Below, one piece after another: positions 11,644-21,198 of a stretch of DNA of 64,000 bases. The translations under genes and the position numbers were made by a program. Every line of letters begins with the position of its first letter. Position 1 is the first letter of the stretch. Source of the stretch: Picocystis sp. L7 (lineage: Eukaryota > Chlorophyta > Picocystophyceae > Picocystales > Picocystaceae); NCBI GenBank assembly GCA_020975725.1, contig QXJR01000012.1, forward strand, positions 248,001 to 312,000, in the 5' to 3' direction. Under the pieces are notes generated by a model. It was not told the origin of the DNA. It did not search any database and saw only the letters and a program-made list of their open reading frames with translations.

Positions 11644-12687
11644 TTACTTGCTCTTTCTTCGTGCAAAATTCATGGGTTTCTTTGATTCAGACACTGTTGG
11701 AGGATCTGACTTGCTAACTAGCGAAGATTCAGGTCCTTTCAACTGGTTTTGTATCTTTGCTTTCCCCATAGACTGCTCATGCATTGCAGAAGACGCATAG
11801 CTTCTCTTCAGCGTAGCTGAATCTATGAGATCTGAAGTTGTTCTGAAGCTATCTTCAGGCTTCTCTAAGCCGGTATGGCCCATTGTGGGGGGAAGTTCTG
11901 CGTTCTGATTCAATTGACTCCTTGGTATCGTAACCATTTTGATGAAGGATAGCTGACCTCCTCGCAATATGTTGTGCAAGGCTGGCCCTCCCACGTCAGA
12001 AAGCTTCCTAGTCTTCCTATCCTTGTATTTTCTCAGGCATTGTGGACATCTGCATTGTTGCTTCCGAAAATCTTCCTCTCCTGGAAACCGCCCACTGTGC
12101 CACTCCTGAAGATGGTTTCTCAAGTCTTTCTTCCGAAGACATTCGAAATGACAATCTGGCCACGGACAGCAGTATGCCTGCCCTGCGGTATGCTTTCTTT
12201 GGGGGTCAAGGAATGCACTGCTTGTTGTTGGAGAGAAACCAAAGCTTTTTCGATCAGAGCGGCTCAAGTTTTTGGTGTGGGTAGTTTCCACATGTCTCAG
12301 CATATCGGACTGTCGATAGCAAGTGTACTTGCATTCCAATGCACAACATCGGAGTGGTGGTGTGATTGCGTGTGAGAGAATATGCAAAGCCAGGGGCAGC
12401 TTTTCATTGCTTGTGAAGGCGCAGCCCACGTTAGGGCATGTGTACGGCTTTTTAATCATGTGCGTCTGAAGGTGGGCTTTGAAAACCCTCCGAATATTGG
12501 TGCTGTAGTTGCAAGATTCCCAGCAGCACCGGTACCAGCACTCATAAGTAGGAGTTGATTCGTTCAAATTCTCAAGGCTCTGGGCTGATCGATTCAGATT
12601 GATTCTGTCTGTTTCCCTGCTGGTGCAAGAATCATCCACAGATTTGGATGTAGACTCTCCCGCAGCTTCTTGGCCTCGGCTTGTCAC
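11644..12687 (-). CDS. C2H2 zinc-finger protein (5' exon not found)
   Basis: About 347 residues are open, with a series of C2H2-like fingers in the N-terminal half: CCWESCNYSTNIRRVFKAHLQTH, CPNVGCAFTSNEKLPLALHILSH, CCALECKYTCYRQSDMLRHVETTH and CPWPDCHFECLRKKDLRNHLQEWH, then a CRCPQC pair. The C-terminal half is Ser/Lys-rich with no domain. It is probably a nucleic-acid-binding protein, target unknown. The frame opens without an ATG before the first finger: the sequence just upstream (GGAGGCAGAG then GTGACAAG) looks like a splice acceptor, so a short first exon probably lies farther up. The 12687 limit is therefore provisional. The gene converges on SRP54 with 252 nt between stops. Confidence 0.75.
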   Translation of the reverse strand: MTSRGQEAAGESTSKSVDDSCTSRETDRINLNRSAQSLENLNESTPTYECWYRCCWESCNYSTNIRRVFKAHLQTHMIKKPYTCPNVGCAFTSNEKLPLALHILSHAITPPLRCCALECKYTCYRQSDMLRHVETTHTKNLSRSDRKSFGFSPTTSSAFLDPQRKHTAGQAYCCPWPDCHFECLRKKDLRNHLQEWHSGRFPGEEDFRKQQCRCPQCLRKYKDRKTRKLSDVGGPALHNILRGGQLSFIKMVTIPRSQLNQNAELPPTMGHTGLEKPEDSFRTTSDLIDSATLKRSYASSAMHEQSMGKAKIQNQLKGPESSLVSKSDPPTVSESKKPMNFARRKSK

Positions 12688-14177
12688 CTCTGCCTCCTTT
12701 CCTTTGTTCCGTGTATGCCTTGGATTACATAGGAGGGCATGCTTCCTGTCATCTGCTTGATCGGGCTACCGAAATAAATATTATGTTGGTGGTATCATGA
12801 GAAATGACGCCGTTTGGCACGGCCGGCAAATTCCACCAAGGTCAGCCTATATTCCGAGTGTTCGAATCACGCGCATGTCCACATGCACATGCGATCTACA
12901 TGCGTCGACTGGATCACATGTATGTTGAACGCACCATCTCTTGAAGCATATCTGCCTCGCTCGGAGTTGGAAGGCACTGCACATGGTCTGTCAGCGAATC
13001 TGAGCTGCATCCAGGTGGATTGCGATTCTCCATGTCGTCCATTCCATGTCCATCTGCAGACCGCATGTCTTCCACATGCACGTTGGCATGTGGCTGGTAT
13101 TACGGATTGGCAAGGGTCGGGAAGGGTGAAAGGACTTCGTCCTTTCCTACAGGGTCTCAAGAGGTGCTGTTTCACCGATTCCACCTCTGGTAGCAGCGGT
13201 TCACGGCGTGCACCAGCAAGCGGTGCGTCGCTCGATCGTCAAGAGCAGCCCTCGTTCCAGTTCGGTGGAAGCCAACGAATGTGGGGACGATTTCGTCTCA
13301 GCTGGAAGGTGGATTCGACCCCCATCCGAGTGCGGTTGGGGCGACCCCGCCCCGGAAGGACAGTTCAACGGGCGTTCACCAGGTACGAAGGAGAAGGGAC
13401 CTCCAATCCCCCCCCATCGATCGTCCAAGGAAGGGAGGGAGTGTTGAAACGAATGTTAATTCGTTTAGGGTTTACAGCTCTTCCTCCAAGACCAAGTCCT
13501 TCGACCAAGGTGAAGGGTCGATCGACAGCTCGACATGTGGATCACCGACAACATGACCAGCGACGAACAAACGTCGTGCAAGAACGAATCATAGAATTCG
13601 ACATACGACTGTCGAATACACTCAAGTATACCAATGAGAATACATTGGACGGAATCGAACACCTGCGACTATTTAAGAGCGCAGTGCATGCCTTGTAATA
13701 CAGAACTTTGACGAAGTCATCCCCTTCACACCAGAATTCTCTTGCCATCGAGCCAACGCATCGAAACTCGTTGTCGAAGGATAGAGAACACATTGAAGAA
13801 GCGGAAAAGGGTATCTATTACCCAGCGCAGTAGCGAAAGACATACTGCACAGCGGTTCACAACCACGTCACAACAGTGCGTGGAACACAGAGTATAAAGT
13901 CAGAGAAATCGATATTTCAACAGGGAGTTTTGTACTGGGGGAAGGGTGGGGGGTTCGAACCAGGAGGGAGTTTCTTCTCGGATTTCGGGGCGGCTCCCTT
14001 TCGAGCATGCTTCCTTCGGGGTTTAGACCCGATCGGCCTGCTTGGCCCAAAGGAGCCCGCCCCGGATGGGCATGGAAATCTTATCTTTGTGGTGGAGGGA
14101 GGGTCCACGTGTATGCTTCTGAAGGAGGGAAGGATGGGAGCCACAAATCACTTGCCAAGCAAAGGAAGACGGCAGCC
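12688..14177. other. Intergenic region, divergent promoter with CATG-rich segment
   Basis: No gene is recognised; a 294-codon frame at 12814-13698 has no domain and unusual composition. 12871-13092 contains eleven CATG tetranucleotides. The last 250 bp is a GC-rich promoter block with GGGTTCGAACC at 13951 and motif A at 13966, upstream of the gene starting at 14178. Confidence 0.5.
13966..13979 (+). promoter_or_regulatory. Recurrent motif A
   Basis: GGGAGTTTCTTCTC in the direction of the gene at 14178, about 200 bp upstream of its ATG. Confidence 0.5.
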
Positions 14178-14600
14178 ATGCGTGTGGTGCGCACCCAAGC
14201 CTTCCTCGGGACCAAGAAAGGAAAAGCCAAGGCCAGCAGCGCCAAGGATGGACGACGCGCCGTCCGGGAAGTGCCCCAAAAGTCCTTCCTGGCTTCCGTG
14301 ACCGATGCACTGGATTTTTCCGAGGCCAGGAGCAAGTCCGATGCATGGCTGCTGTACGAAGCAAAGACAAAGGGCCCTAAAGGAGGGAAACTGTCAAAGG
14401 AACAGGAGGCTGCGTTGAAAAGGAAAATCATAGGTACGAAGAAAGACTACTGGAAGGACTGGGTGGACGTCCAAGGGAAGTACACTGAGAAGGGATATGT
14501 CAGCACCGAGACAAGCACAGTCTATGGCGCTCCTCTGATTGGCTTGACATTGTTGGGTGTGATTTCGACGCTAGGTTTCGTGATCAGCCAAACCTCATAG
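14178..14600 (+). CDS. Small membrane protein, probably plastid-targeted, function unknown
   Basis: A 140-residue single-exon protein. The first 40 residues are basic and Ala/Ser/Lys-rich (MRVVRTQAFLGTKKGKAKAS), like a transit peptide. A charged region follows (RSKSDAWLLYEAKTKGPKGG, KIIGTKKDYWKDWVDV). One C-terminal hydrophobic span (about 115-135, YGAPLIGLTLLGVISTLGFVI) would anchor it in a membrane. I do not recognise the family. The tidy domain order and good context at the ATG (GCAGCCATGC) support a real gene. An in-frame ATG at 14007 exists but would add promoter-like sequence. The stop lies only 49 nt from the stop of the convergent AFG2 gene. Confidence 0.75.
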   Translation: MRVVRTQAFLGTKKGKAKASSAKDGRRAVREVPQKSFLASVTDALDFSEARSKSDAWLLYEAKTKGPKGGKLSKEQEAALKRKIIGTKKDYWKDWVDVQGKYTEKGYVSTETSTVYGAPLIGLTLLGVISTLGFVISQTS

Positions 14601-14644
14601 GAGGAGCTGGTGATTCATGGATGTAAATTCGTGAGACAGAATTG

Positions 14645-14650
14645 TTTATT
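14645..14650 (-). terminator. Poly(A) signal AATAAA of the AFG2 gene
   Basis: TTTATT on plus (AATAAA on minus) overlaps the last base of the AFG2 stop codon, inside the 49-nt tail-to-tail gap. Confidence 0.5.
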
Positions 14651-17094
14651 CACATTCCAAAGGACCTGATCTTCTCCTTGATAGCTTGAAAACCGTCCAA
14701 ATCTTCCGCGGACAATCGTGGCCTCTGCTGTGCAAGTGCTTGTTCAAAATCACCCTCCTCCAGGTGCTGCACATCCAGACTTCTCTGCAAGGCATTCAAC
14801 TTTGCTTCCCTGCACAGTCCCGCAATCTCTGCACCAGTGTACCCTTCTGTCTCGTGTGCAAGGGCGTTCAAACTTATTGTGGGTGCCAATGGCGTGCTCG
14901 CCAAATTTATTTTGAATATTTCGTACCGTGCCTGGGTATCTGGAAGTGGGACGTACACAAGCCTATCGAAACGACCAGGGCGGAGCAGGGCCTCATCCAA
15001 CGTGTCCGGCCTGTTGGTAGCAGCCATGATAATGACATCCTTGCGTGCCCTGTATCCATCCATCTCTGAAAGAAGCTGACTGAGAATCCGTTCCCCTACA
15101 TCTCGGTCACTTTCCCGCCCATGCTGCCGAGCAGAAACCAAACCGTCAATCTCATCGAAGAATATCACGGACGGCGAGACAGCCCTAGCCCTCAAAAAGA
15201 TATCCCGGATGGCCTTTTCGGTTTCGCCAACCCATTTGCTCATGAGCTCAGGACCTTTTATAGATATGAAGTTAAGACCTGATTCGCCTGCAACTGCTCG
15301 TGCCAATAAGGTCTTACTGCAGCCAGGGGGGCCATAAAGAAGAACACCACCAGGAGGATCAGCCCCTACACGTTCCATTGCTTTGGCATTCTTGCGCGGC
15401 CATTCTACAACTTCCTGGAGCATCAGCTTGACAGAGTTCAGGCCACCAACATCCTTCCAACGCACCAGAGGAACCTCTACATAAAATTCCCTCATTGCGC
15501 TTGGCCTTGTCATTGCACGTGCAACTTCCATATCCCGGACATTCACCTCCAGGACAGATGAAGCTTGCACGGGCAGTTTCGCCCTCACAAATGATCTGAA
15601 AGCATTCATCGAGGCTTGGTTGCATAGGAATGCAATGTCTGCACCGACAAAGCCATGGCATGATTCTGAAAGCCTTTTTAGGTAGCCCGTAGGAAGGCAA
15701 TTAGGTACTTTTGCAAGGCACTTTTCAAAAATTTGAAGACGCTCACTGGGTAATGGTGCTGATACCTCTATTTCTTGATCGAAGCGCCCAGGTCGTCGCA
15801 AAGCCGGGTCAATGGCATCCGGACGGTTTGTAGCTGCCAAAACTACGATTTGCGAGTCCTGGTACCCCTCCAGACCATCCATGATCGTCAAGAGGGTGGT
15901 AATGATACGCTGAGACATTGCTCCTTCGTCTCTACCCCCGGCAGAGCGTGCTGGTGCAATTGAATCGACTTCATCGATAAACACAATCGAAGGGGATGCT
16001 TCTGCTGCCTCCTCAAAAATTCGGCTGAGTGTTGCCTCACTCTCTCCGAGGAATTCACTCACAATTTCAGGCCCGTTAATCACAAAAAAACTGGCCCCGG
16101 ATTCAGCTGCTGCAGCCCGTGCGATGGTACTTTTTCCAGTCCCCGGTGGCCCATGCAGCAAAATTCCGCGTGGAGGACGCAAGTCATACTGTATGTACAG
16201 GTGAGGCCGCTGCAGAGGAAGCAGGACATTGTCCGCCACAAGTTTAATCTGTTTGTCCATTCCCCCAATATCATTGAAGGTTGGTAAATCCTGTAGATCT
16301 ATCTTGTGGATCCTTGAGCGCGTTGGGCTTTTGTGTATGGAAGGAGTGCCCATGATCTTCTCCTCTCCTGCGCATGCACTCGGGTACTCATGATCGTTTG
16401 CGCCAGTGGGAAGGTGAAAGCAGCATTCATCACCAGCCACAATCTGCGACCAAAAAGGCATACCATCCTCTATGCTTAGGAATTGAAAAGCATCCTCAAC
16501 TTGATTTCTAAGTTCGGATTGACGAGACCCTTCAGGCCCATTGGGTTTTCGATGGTCACCATGTCCACCTGGTGGATATTCTTTCGAATGTCTCGGTTTC
16601 TCGATTTCTACGTGAAAACAGCAATCCGTTCCAAGTATTGGACACACGAGCACATTACCATGCATCACATACCTACCCGCGAACCAGTGCTTCACGTAGT
16701 TTTCCAGCATTTTCCTCCCTTGTTCTGTCTTGGGCAGCTTGTCCGACATCCCTTCCGGCAGTTCAGATACAAGCTTCATAGGAGGAGGTCGGTTGGTTTC
16801 TTCTTCATGCCGGGGTTCCCATCGTTGCAGATGCACACGTGCATGATTTTTATCTAGTCCAAGGCTCTTCCAAAGCGCTTCGGACGGAACGGAAGCTCCG
16901 TCTTCCAGCTTGGCACCGACGTACACGTTGCACGGCACGCAATCGCTTCCATCGGTGCGCCTGGCAAGTGCGTGCATACCACTGCGCCATTTCCTTTCTG
17001 CCATGTACTTCTTCGACACCAGGATACGCGCCTGGCCTCTTCCTCCCGCCATCTCCTGCGTCGGAGCATGGACGTGAAGCGCCTCCTCCGCCAT
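14650..17094 (-). CDS. AFG2: AAA+ ATPase AFG2 / SPATA5 / CIP111
   Basis: An 814-residue type II AAA ATPase with two ATPase rings. D1 has Walker A GPPGTGKST near residue 315 and Walker B IVFIDEVDSI near 370. D2 has GPPGCSKT near 585 and VIFFDEIDGL near 645. The GPPGCSKT variant with GPELMSKWVGETEKAIR points to AFG2/SPATA5 rather than CDC48/p97. This family releases shuttling factors such as Rlp24 from pre-60S ribosomal particles in the cytoplasm; plant CIP111 belongs here. The N-terminal region (1-290) is divergent. The ATG at 17094 (MAEEALHVHAP) is the first in frame. Single exon. Confidence 0.92.
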   Translation of the reverse strand: MAEEALHVHAPTQEMAGGRGQARILVSKKYMAERKWRSGMHALARRTDGSDCVPCNVYVGAKLEDGASVPSEALWKSLGLDKNHARVHLQRWEPRHEEETNRPPPMKLVSELPEGMSDKLPKTEQGRKMLENYVKHWFAGRYVMHGNVLVCPILGTDCCFHVEIEKPRHSKEYPPGGHGDHRKPNGPEGSRQSELRNQVEDAFQFLSIEDGMPFWSQIVAGDECCFHLPTGANDHEYPSACAGEEKIMGTPSIHKSPTRSRIHKIDLQDLPTFNDIGGMDKQIKLVADNVLLPLQRPHLYIQYDLRPPRGILLHGPPGTGKSTIARAAAAESGASFFVINGPEIVSEFLGESEATLSRIFEEAAEASPSIVFIDEVDSIAPARSAGGRDEGAMSQRIITTLLTIMDGLEGYQDSQIVVLAATNRPDAIDPALRRPGRFDQEIEVSAPLPSERLQIFEKCLAKVPNCLPTGYLKRLSESCHGFVGADIAFLCNQASMNAFRSFVRAKLPVQASSVLEVNVRDMEVARAMTRPSAMREFYVEVPLVRWKDVGGLNSVKLMLQEVVEWPRKNAKAMERVGADPPGGVLLYGPPGCSKTLLARAVAGESGLNFISIKGPELMSKWVGETEKAIRDIFLRARAVSPSVIFFDEIDGLVSARQHGRESDRDVGERILSQLLSEMDGYRARKDVIIMAATNRPDTLDEALLRPGRFDRLVYVPLPDTQARYEIFKINLASTPLAPTISLNALAHETEGYTGAEIAGLCREAKLNALQRSLDVQHLEEGDFEQALAQQRPRLSAEDLDGFQAIKEKIRSFGM

Positions 17095-19782
17095 CGCCGT
17101 TCGATCGATTCCAATCGAATGGAAACATTGAAAGGAAACTCTTCCTCTTAGACCCGACCTGGTCCGTTGGGAAGGGACCAACGGTATCCTTCCCTTTCAG
17201 TGCAAAGTTGCTGAACGGTTCGATCGATGCGACTCGATTCGTGGAATCGGTTCAAGGCACTGTGTCACGAAGGGAATCCACACCTTTCTTCACTCGTAGA
17301 AGAGGAACATCATGCACTTCCCTCCGTTTTGGATGGAAGGTCGAACTCTTTACGAGGCACAATCTGGTTTTTTTCAAGAGCACGTGAAGCAATGGAAAAT
17401 ACGGATCGTGCAAGTGGTGCAAAGGTTTCGTAAAATGATGTTTGAGCGAGATGAACACGCCAATAGATACCAAGATTCTATCTTACTAACCTTCCTCTTT
17501 TGTGAACTTGCGAGAAGATGTTTCCAAGTTTGGTTTGCCTTCATCAACAATCGATTCGGAACCTGTCGAGGAAGACGTGCTGGTGCCAATGAGAGGAATA
17601 TCTAAGATCGCCGGCCTAGATTGTAATGTTGATGGTTGTGCGTTGAGATTACTGCCAAACAGTGACAATGCAACATTGATTGGAGTGGATTGATCAAACC
17701 AGGTTAATTTGTCCTTGGATCAATTGCTCGGTTACACGCATGATCAGGAATACTTGAACAAAAGCCGAAAGGACACAAGAAGCGTGTCGCTGCTCCATGG
17801 ATTTGAGCTTACGGAAGCATATGCGTTGTAAATGGATATAAAAAACAACCTTAATTGTAAAACCAACCCATACTACGACCATCCCTCGATTCATGATTCC
17901 ATGACGTCAATGCGTCAAAGACGAGAGTGCTTATTAACAAACGGTTTATGTTGTTCAAGAAACGGTTTATTCACAAAAATTTTCATGCTTGCACTTGACC
18001 CGAAAAGAAATTGCCATCGGCAATTTTAGCGAATCCTAGCCCGTTTGCAAGAACTTCTTGTTTGGAAACGCTTAAGGGTCCTAGCTAGAAGAACGAAGTG
18101 CCTCTTGCGATACCATGCATATTCCAAGCGCAAAAGAATGTGAAAGCTACAAAGAATCTCAATTGCTTTTCTCAAAGCTACGGCAAGGTATCAAATTCGC
18201 ATCACGTTTCACACGCCCAATATTTACAAAGTCTCTTGGAAAGATTGAAAGGCTAAACCTAGAATGAAAGCGACGAATAATGGGAGTGGTGAAGCTTTCG
18301 TTGGATTTTTATAGGGAAGAGGAGTGCCTACAAGCAAGAATCCACGAGGCAAATCATTCTTTATGCTGTGGTGATACCTTGAAGTATCTTTTTTGCACAT
18401 GAAACTCTTGCACACGTGGTTGAACGCGAAACACGAAGACAAGCACGAGGAACTCCTTTCTACATTGGTGCACCAAGTCCCCGTCCCTTTCGTTGGTTGC
18501 CTTCACCTGGATGACACTTTGCACCCTACAAATGTCGACCTCGTGTTTCTATGCACTTTCCTCTGCGGAAGGCCATCCTTGAATGCAACAAACATTGCGC
18601 GTGCTAGCATCATCTTGTTCACTTGCATGGATTTATCAACGTTTGGGCATGGGGATTCGCAACCTTAACGTTGAGCGTCTCCGAGGTATTTCTTGCCTAG
18701 CGTGTGGGGCACTAGTTTCTTCGTTGATTGAAGCAACACCTTGAATTGTGTTCCATACCTTAAGTAGTCCACAATCAAACAAGGCAATAGTTTCTTGACC
18801 GTTTGTAGCTATCCGTTGTGTGTCCTAGCGTACGAATCTATGTTTTGAGAAAGACCAAAAGGCAAGCAAAACATGACGTGGGAAGTATCAAAGTAAACGG
18901 ATGCCCCATACGGTTGGTCTTCCTAGCCCATGAATGAAGTGGGAATTGGTCATAGGGATTGTCAACAAGGAGCCGTGTGCAAGATCCTCTACCAAAACTA
19001 TTTCTTTTTTATCGTTGAATGGTCGAAATTCGAAGTCGCCATAGCGTGCGGTCGACTTCATGCAATGGTAGGATTTGTGCAGTGCTCATCGGTTTCGGTT
19101 CCAAACCCGGCTTCACATGGGATTTACACACTTGCGTATATGAACCATGCTATATTCGCGTTGCAAGCACCGACACCTCTTACGCTATCCACTGTAGCTT
19201 ACGTTTTTCAACCCACAAGTGCAAGCTATTTCGGCTTACCCTTCGAGTTGCTTTGCTCCGTCTCCATCACCCCCCTTCGTCCCACCTGGTTTCCTTGCGA
19301 TTGTCTTGACGCCGTTTGCCATGCTGGTCCCACCACGAATATCCGCCGTGGGTTCGCCTTGCACGTTCCCCTTTCGCTTCTCGATCTTGCAAGTGCGTGG
19401 CACCGTGGTTCCACCGCCTTGTTCTTCCCTGCCCCATCCATGGGTTGCACGGTGTTCTCCTTGGATCCCCTTCCAAACCGTGCATGGACCTTCCCCTGGG
19501 TGAGTTTATTCTCCGCGAATGGGCATTCGTCGTCCCATCGCGTTCCATCGCGTCGCGCCTCGTCTTCTCCTGCTTCTTCCATCCCGAAGTGCTCGCGTCC
19601 TTGGCTTGGAACGAGAGGAGGTGGTCCTTCGAAAGGTGGAAGTGGACGTCGCCGCGCTCGAGACCCGCCAGACGCGAAGGAGGCGGTGAAAAAGGCGCTG
19701 CAGAGGCGCGTGGAGACGTGCTCGACAGCCAGCAGGCGATCCGCCATCGCCACACCGCCTCTTCCCGAGCGCATCCTCGGCC
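17095..19782. other. Gene-poor, AT-richer stretch plus PRP3 promoter
   Basis: 2.7 kb without a recognisable gene. 17095-17350 is probably the AFG2 promoter and 19250-19782 the PRP3 promoter. Between them the DNA is clearly AT-richer, with only short open frames on both strands. One 63-codon frame at 17502-17693 looks protein-like (DVSKFGLPSSTIDSEPVEED) but matches nothing I know; it could be debris of an old element. Confidence 0.5.
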
Positions 19783-21141
19783 ATGGCGTCCGAAAGCGGG
19801 AGGAAACGAAGGCGTTGGGACGCCGATGGCGTCGCCGCTGGTTCGGAAGCGACGACGGCTGCGCCTGCCGAAGACAAGGCAGCCAAGGCGCAGGCGCTCA
19901 AGGCGAAGATCGAGGCGCGTCTGCAGCGCATCAAGGCCAAGGATCCGAAGGAGATCGTGCTGGTGAAGGACGCGTCGGAAGCACCGGTCGAGCGGCGAAA
20001 GGAAGGCGTGGCGGTGGAGCGCGACGTCCGCCAGGAGGTGGAAGACGCGAGCTTGGAACGTTACGTCGAGCGAGGCTGGGAGAGGAAGCCTAGGCCTGAA
20101 TTGGCCTTCGTCGAAGCAGGAAGGTTCCAACGACAAGCGCACAACGAAAGGCTGAAAGCCAAGTATGGCGAGGAAGTGGCGAAGAAGATGCGTCGCAGAG
20201 AAATGCGAGACGACAAGTTCGGGACCAAAGAAGGGAAAGAAAAAGGCAGAGATGCGAAGAAGACGCCAGATGTGGAATGGTGGGACGCACCGCTCCTGCG
20301 TAACGGGACCTACGAGGACGTCGCACCAGAAGCATGCGACCTCGTGGATGAAAAAATCAGCGTCTACGTGGAACATCCAGTGCCCATCGAACCACCCGCA
20401 GAAGCTCCCCCACCCCCACCACAGCCGCTCAAGCTGACCAAGAAGGAAATGAAGAAGCTCCGGACACAGAGAAGGCAAGCAAGGGAAAAGGAAAAGCAAG
20501 CGCTGATCGCCCAAGGGTTGTTGGAACCTCCCAAACCAAAAGTCAAGATCAGCAACCTCATGAGGGTCCTGGGAGAAGAAGCCTCCATGGATCCCACCGC
20601 CATCGAAAAAGAAGTCAAGAAGCAGATGGAAGAGAGACAAAGAGCCCACGAGGACAGGAACCTGGCCAGGCAGCTAACTCCTGCCGAGAAACGAGAGAAG
20701 AAATTGAAAAAGATGTTCGATTCCGACATTCCCAATGAAACACACGTCGCGGTCTTTCGCATCCGAAGACTGGACAATCCACAGCACAAGTTCAAGGTGG
20801 ACGTCAACGCCCGAGAGAACCGCCTCACAGGAGTCTGCCTGATCACCAGTGATATGGTGCTGGTCGTTGTGGAAGGGGTGCCCAAAGCCATCAAAAGGTA
20901 TTCCAAGTTGCTGCTGAACAGGATCGATTGGAACGCCGATGTGGAAGGGGGTGCAACCACTTCCTCATTTGACAAAGGACACAATAAATGCGAATGCATC
21001 TGGCAAGGGATTGTTCCGAAACCGAACTTTCGGAAATTCCGCGTCGAAGATTGCGAGCTCGAAACACTGGCACGACGAACGTTGGCCGGAGCGGGGGTTG
21101 AGCACTACTGGGACATGGCCAGGAATGTTCCAGGAACATGA
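19783..21141 (+). CDS. PRPF3: U4/U6 snRNP protein PRP3
   Basis: A 452-residue spliceosome protein of the U4/U6.U5 tri-snRNP that binds the U4/U6 duplex. Recognisable parts are the region ERYVERGWERKPRPELAFVEAGRFQRQA, the highly charged lysine-rich central helices (KLTKKEMKKLRTQRRQAREKEKQ), the conserved IGLLEPPKPKVKISNLMRVLG-type block near 245-265, and a C-terminal DUF1115 ferredoxin-like domain (CLITSDMVLVVVEGVPKAIKRYSKLLL, IDWN, WQGIV). It is shorter than the human protein (683), lacking the N-terminal PWI part. The C-terminus ends soon after the domain. Single exon. The stop is 55 nt from the convergent RUS gene. Confidence 0.95.
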   Translation: MASESGRKRRRWDADGVAAGSEATTAAPAEDKAAKAQALKAKIEARLQRIKAKDPKEIVLVKDASEAPVERRKEGVAVERDVRQEVEDASLERYVERGWERKPRPELAFVEAGRFQRQAHNERLKAKYGEEVAKKMRRREMRDDKFGTKEGKEKGRDAKKTPDVEWWDAPLLRNGTYEDVAPEACDLVDEKISVYVEHPVPIEPPAEAPPPPPQPLKLTKKEMKKLRTQRRQAREKEKQALIAQGLLEPPKPKVKISNLMRVLGEEASMDPTAIEKEVKKQMEERQRAHEDRNLARQLTPAEKREKKLKKMFDSDIPNETHVAVFRIRRLDNPQHKFKVDVNARENRLTGVCLITSDMVLVVVEGVPKAIKRYSKLLLNRIDWNADVEGGATTSSFDKGHNKCECIWQGIVPKPNFRKFRVEDCELETLARRTLAGAGVEHYWDMARNVPGT

Positions 21142-21169
21142 AATCAAAAGGCGGTGGGCGTGCTTTTGA

Positions 21170-21175
21170 AATAAA
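21170..21175 (+). terminator. Poly(A) signal AATAAA of PRP3
   Basis: AATAAA lies 29 nt past the PRP3 stop and 18 nt before a minus-strand AATAAA (21193-21198) that overlaps the RUS stop. Confidence 0.6.
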
Positions 21176-21192
21176 GTTACTCGAGCACCTGC

Positions 21193-21198
21193 TTTATT
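21193..21198 (-). terminator. AATAAA overlapping the RUS-family stop
   Basis: TTTATT on plus; the minus strand reads TAATAAA, with the stop codon forming part of the hexamer. Confidence 0.4.

Noticed and set aside
12814-13698. 294-codon plus frame
   Set aside because: No domain, odd composition rich in Arg/Ser/His, and it spans the CATG-rich promoter of another gene.
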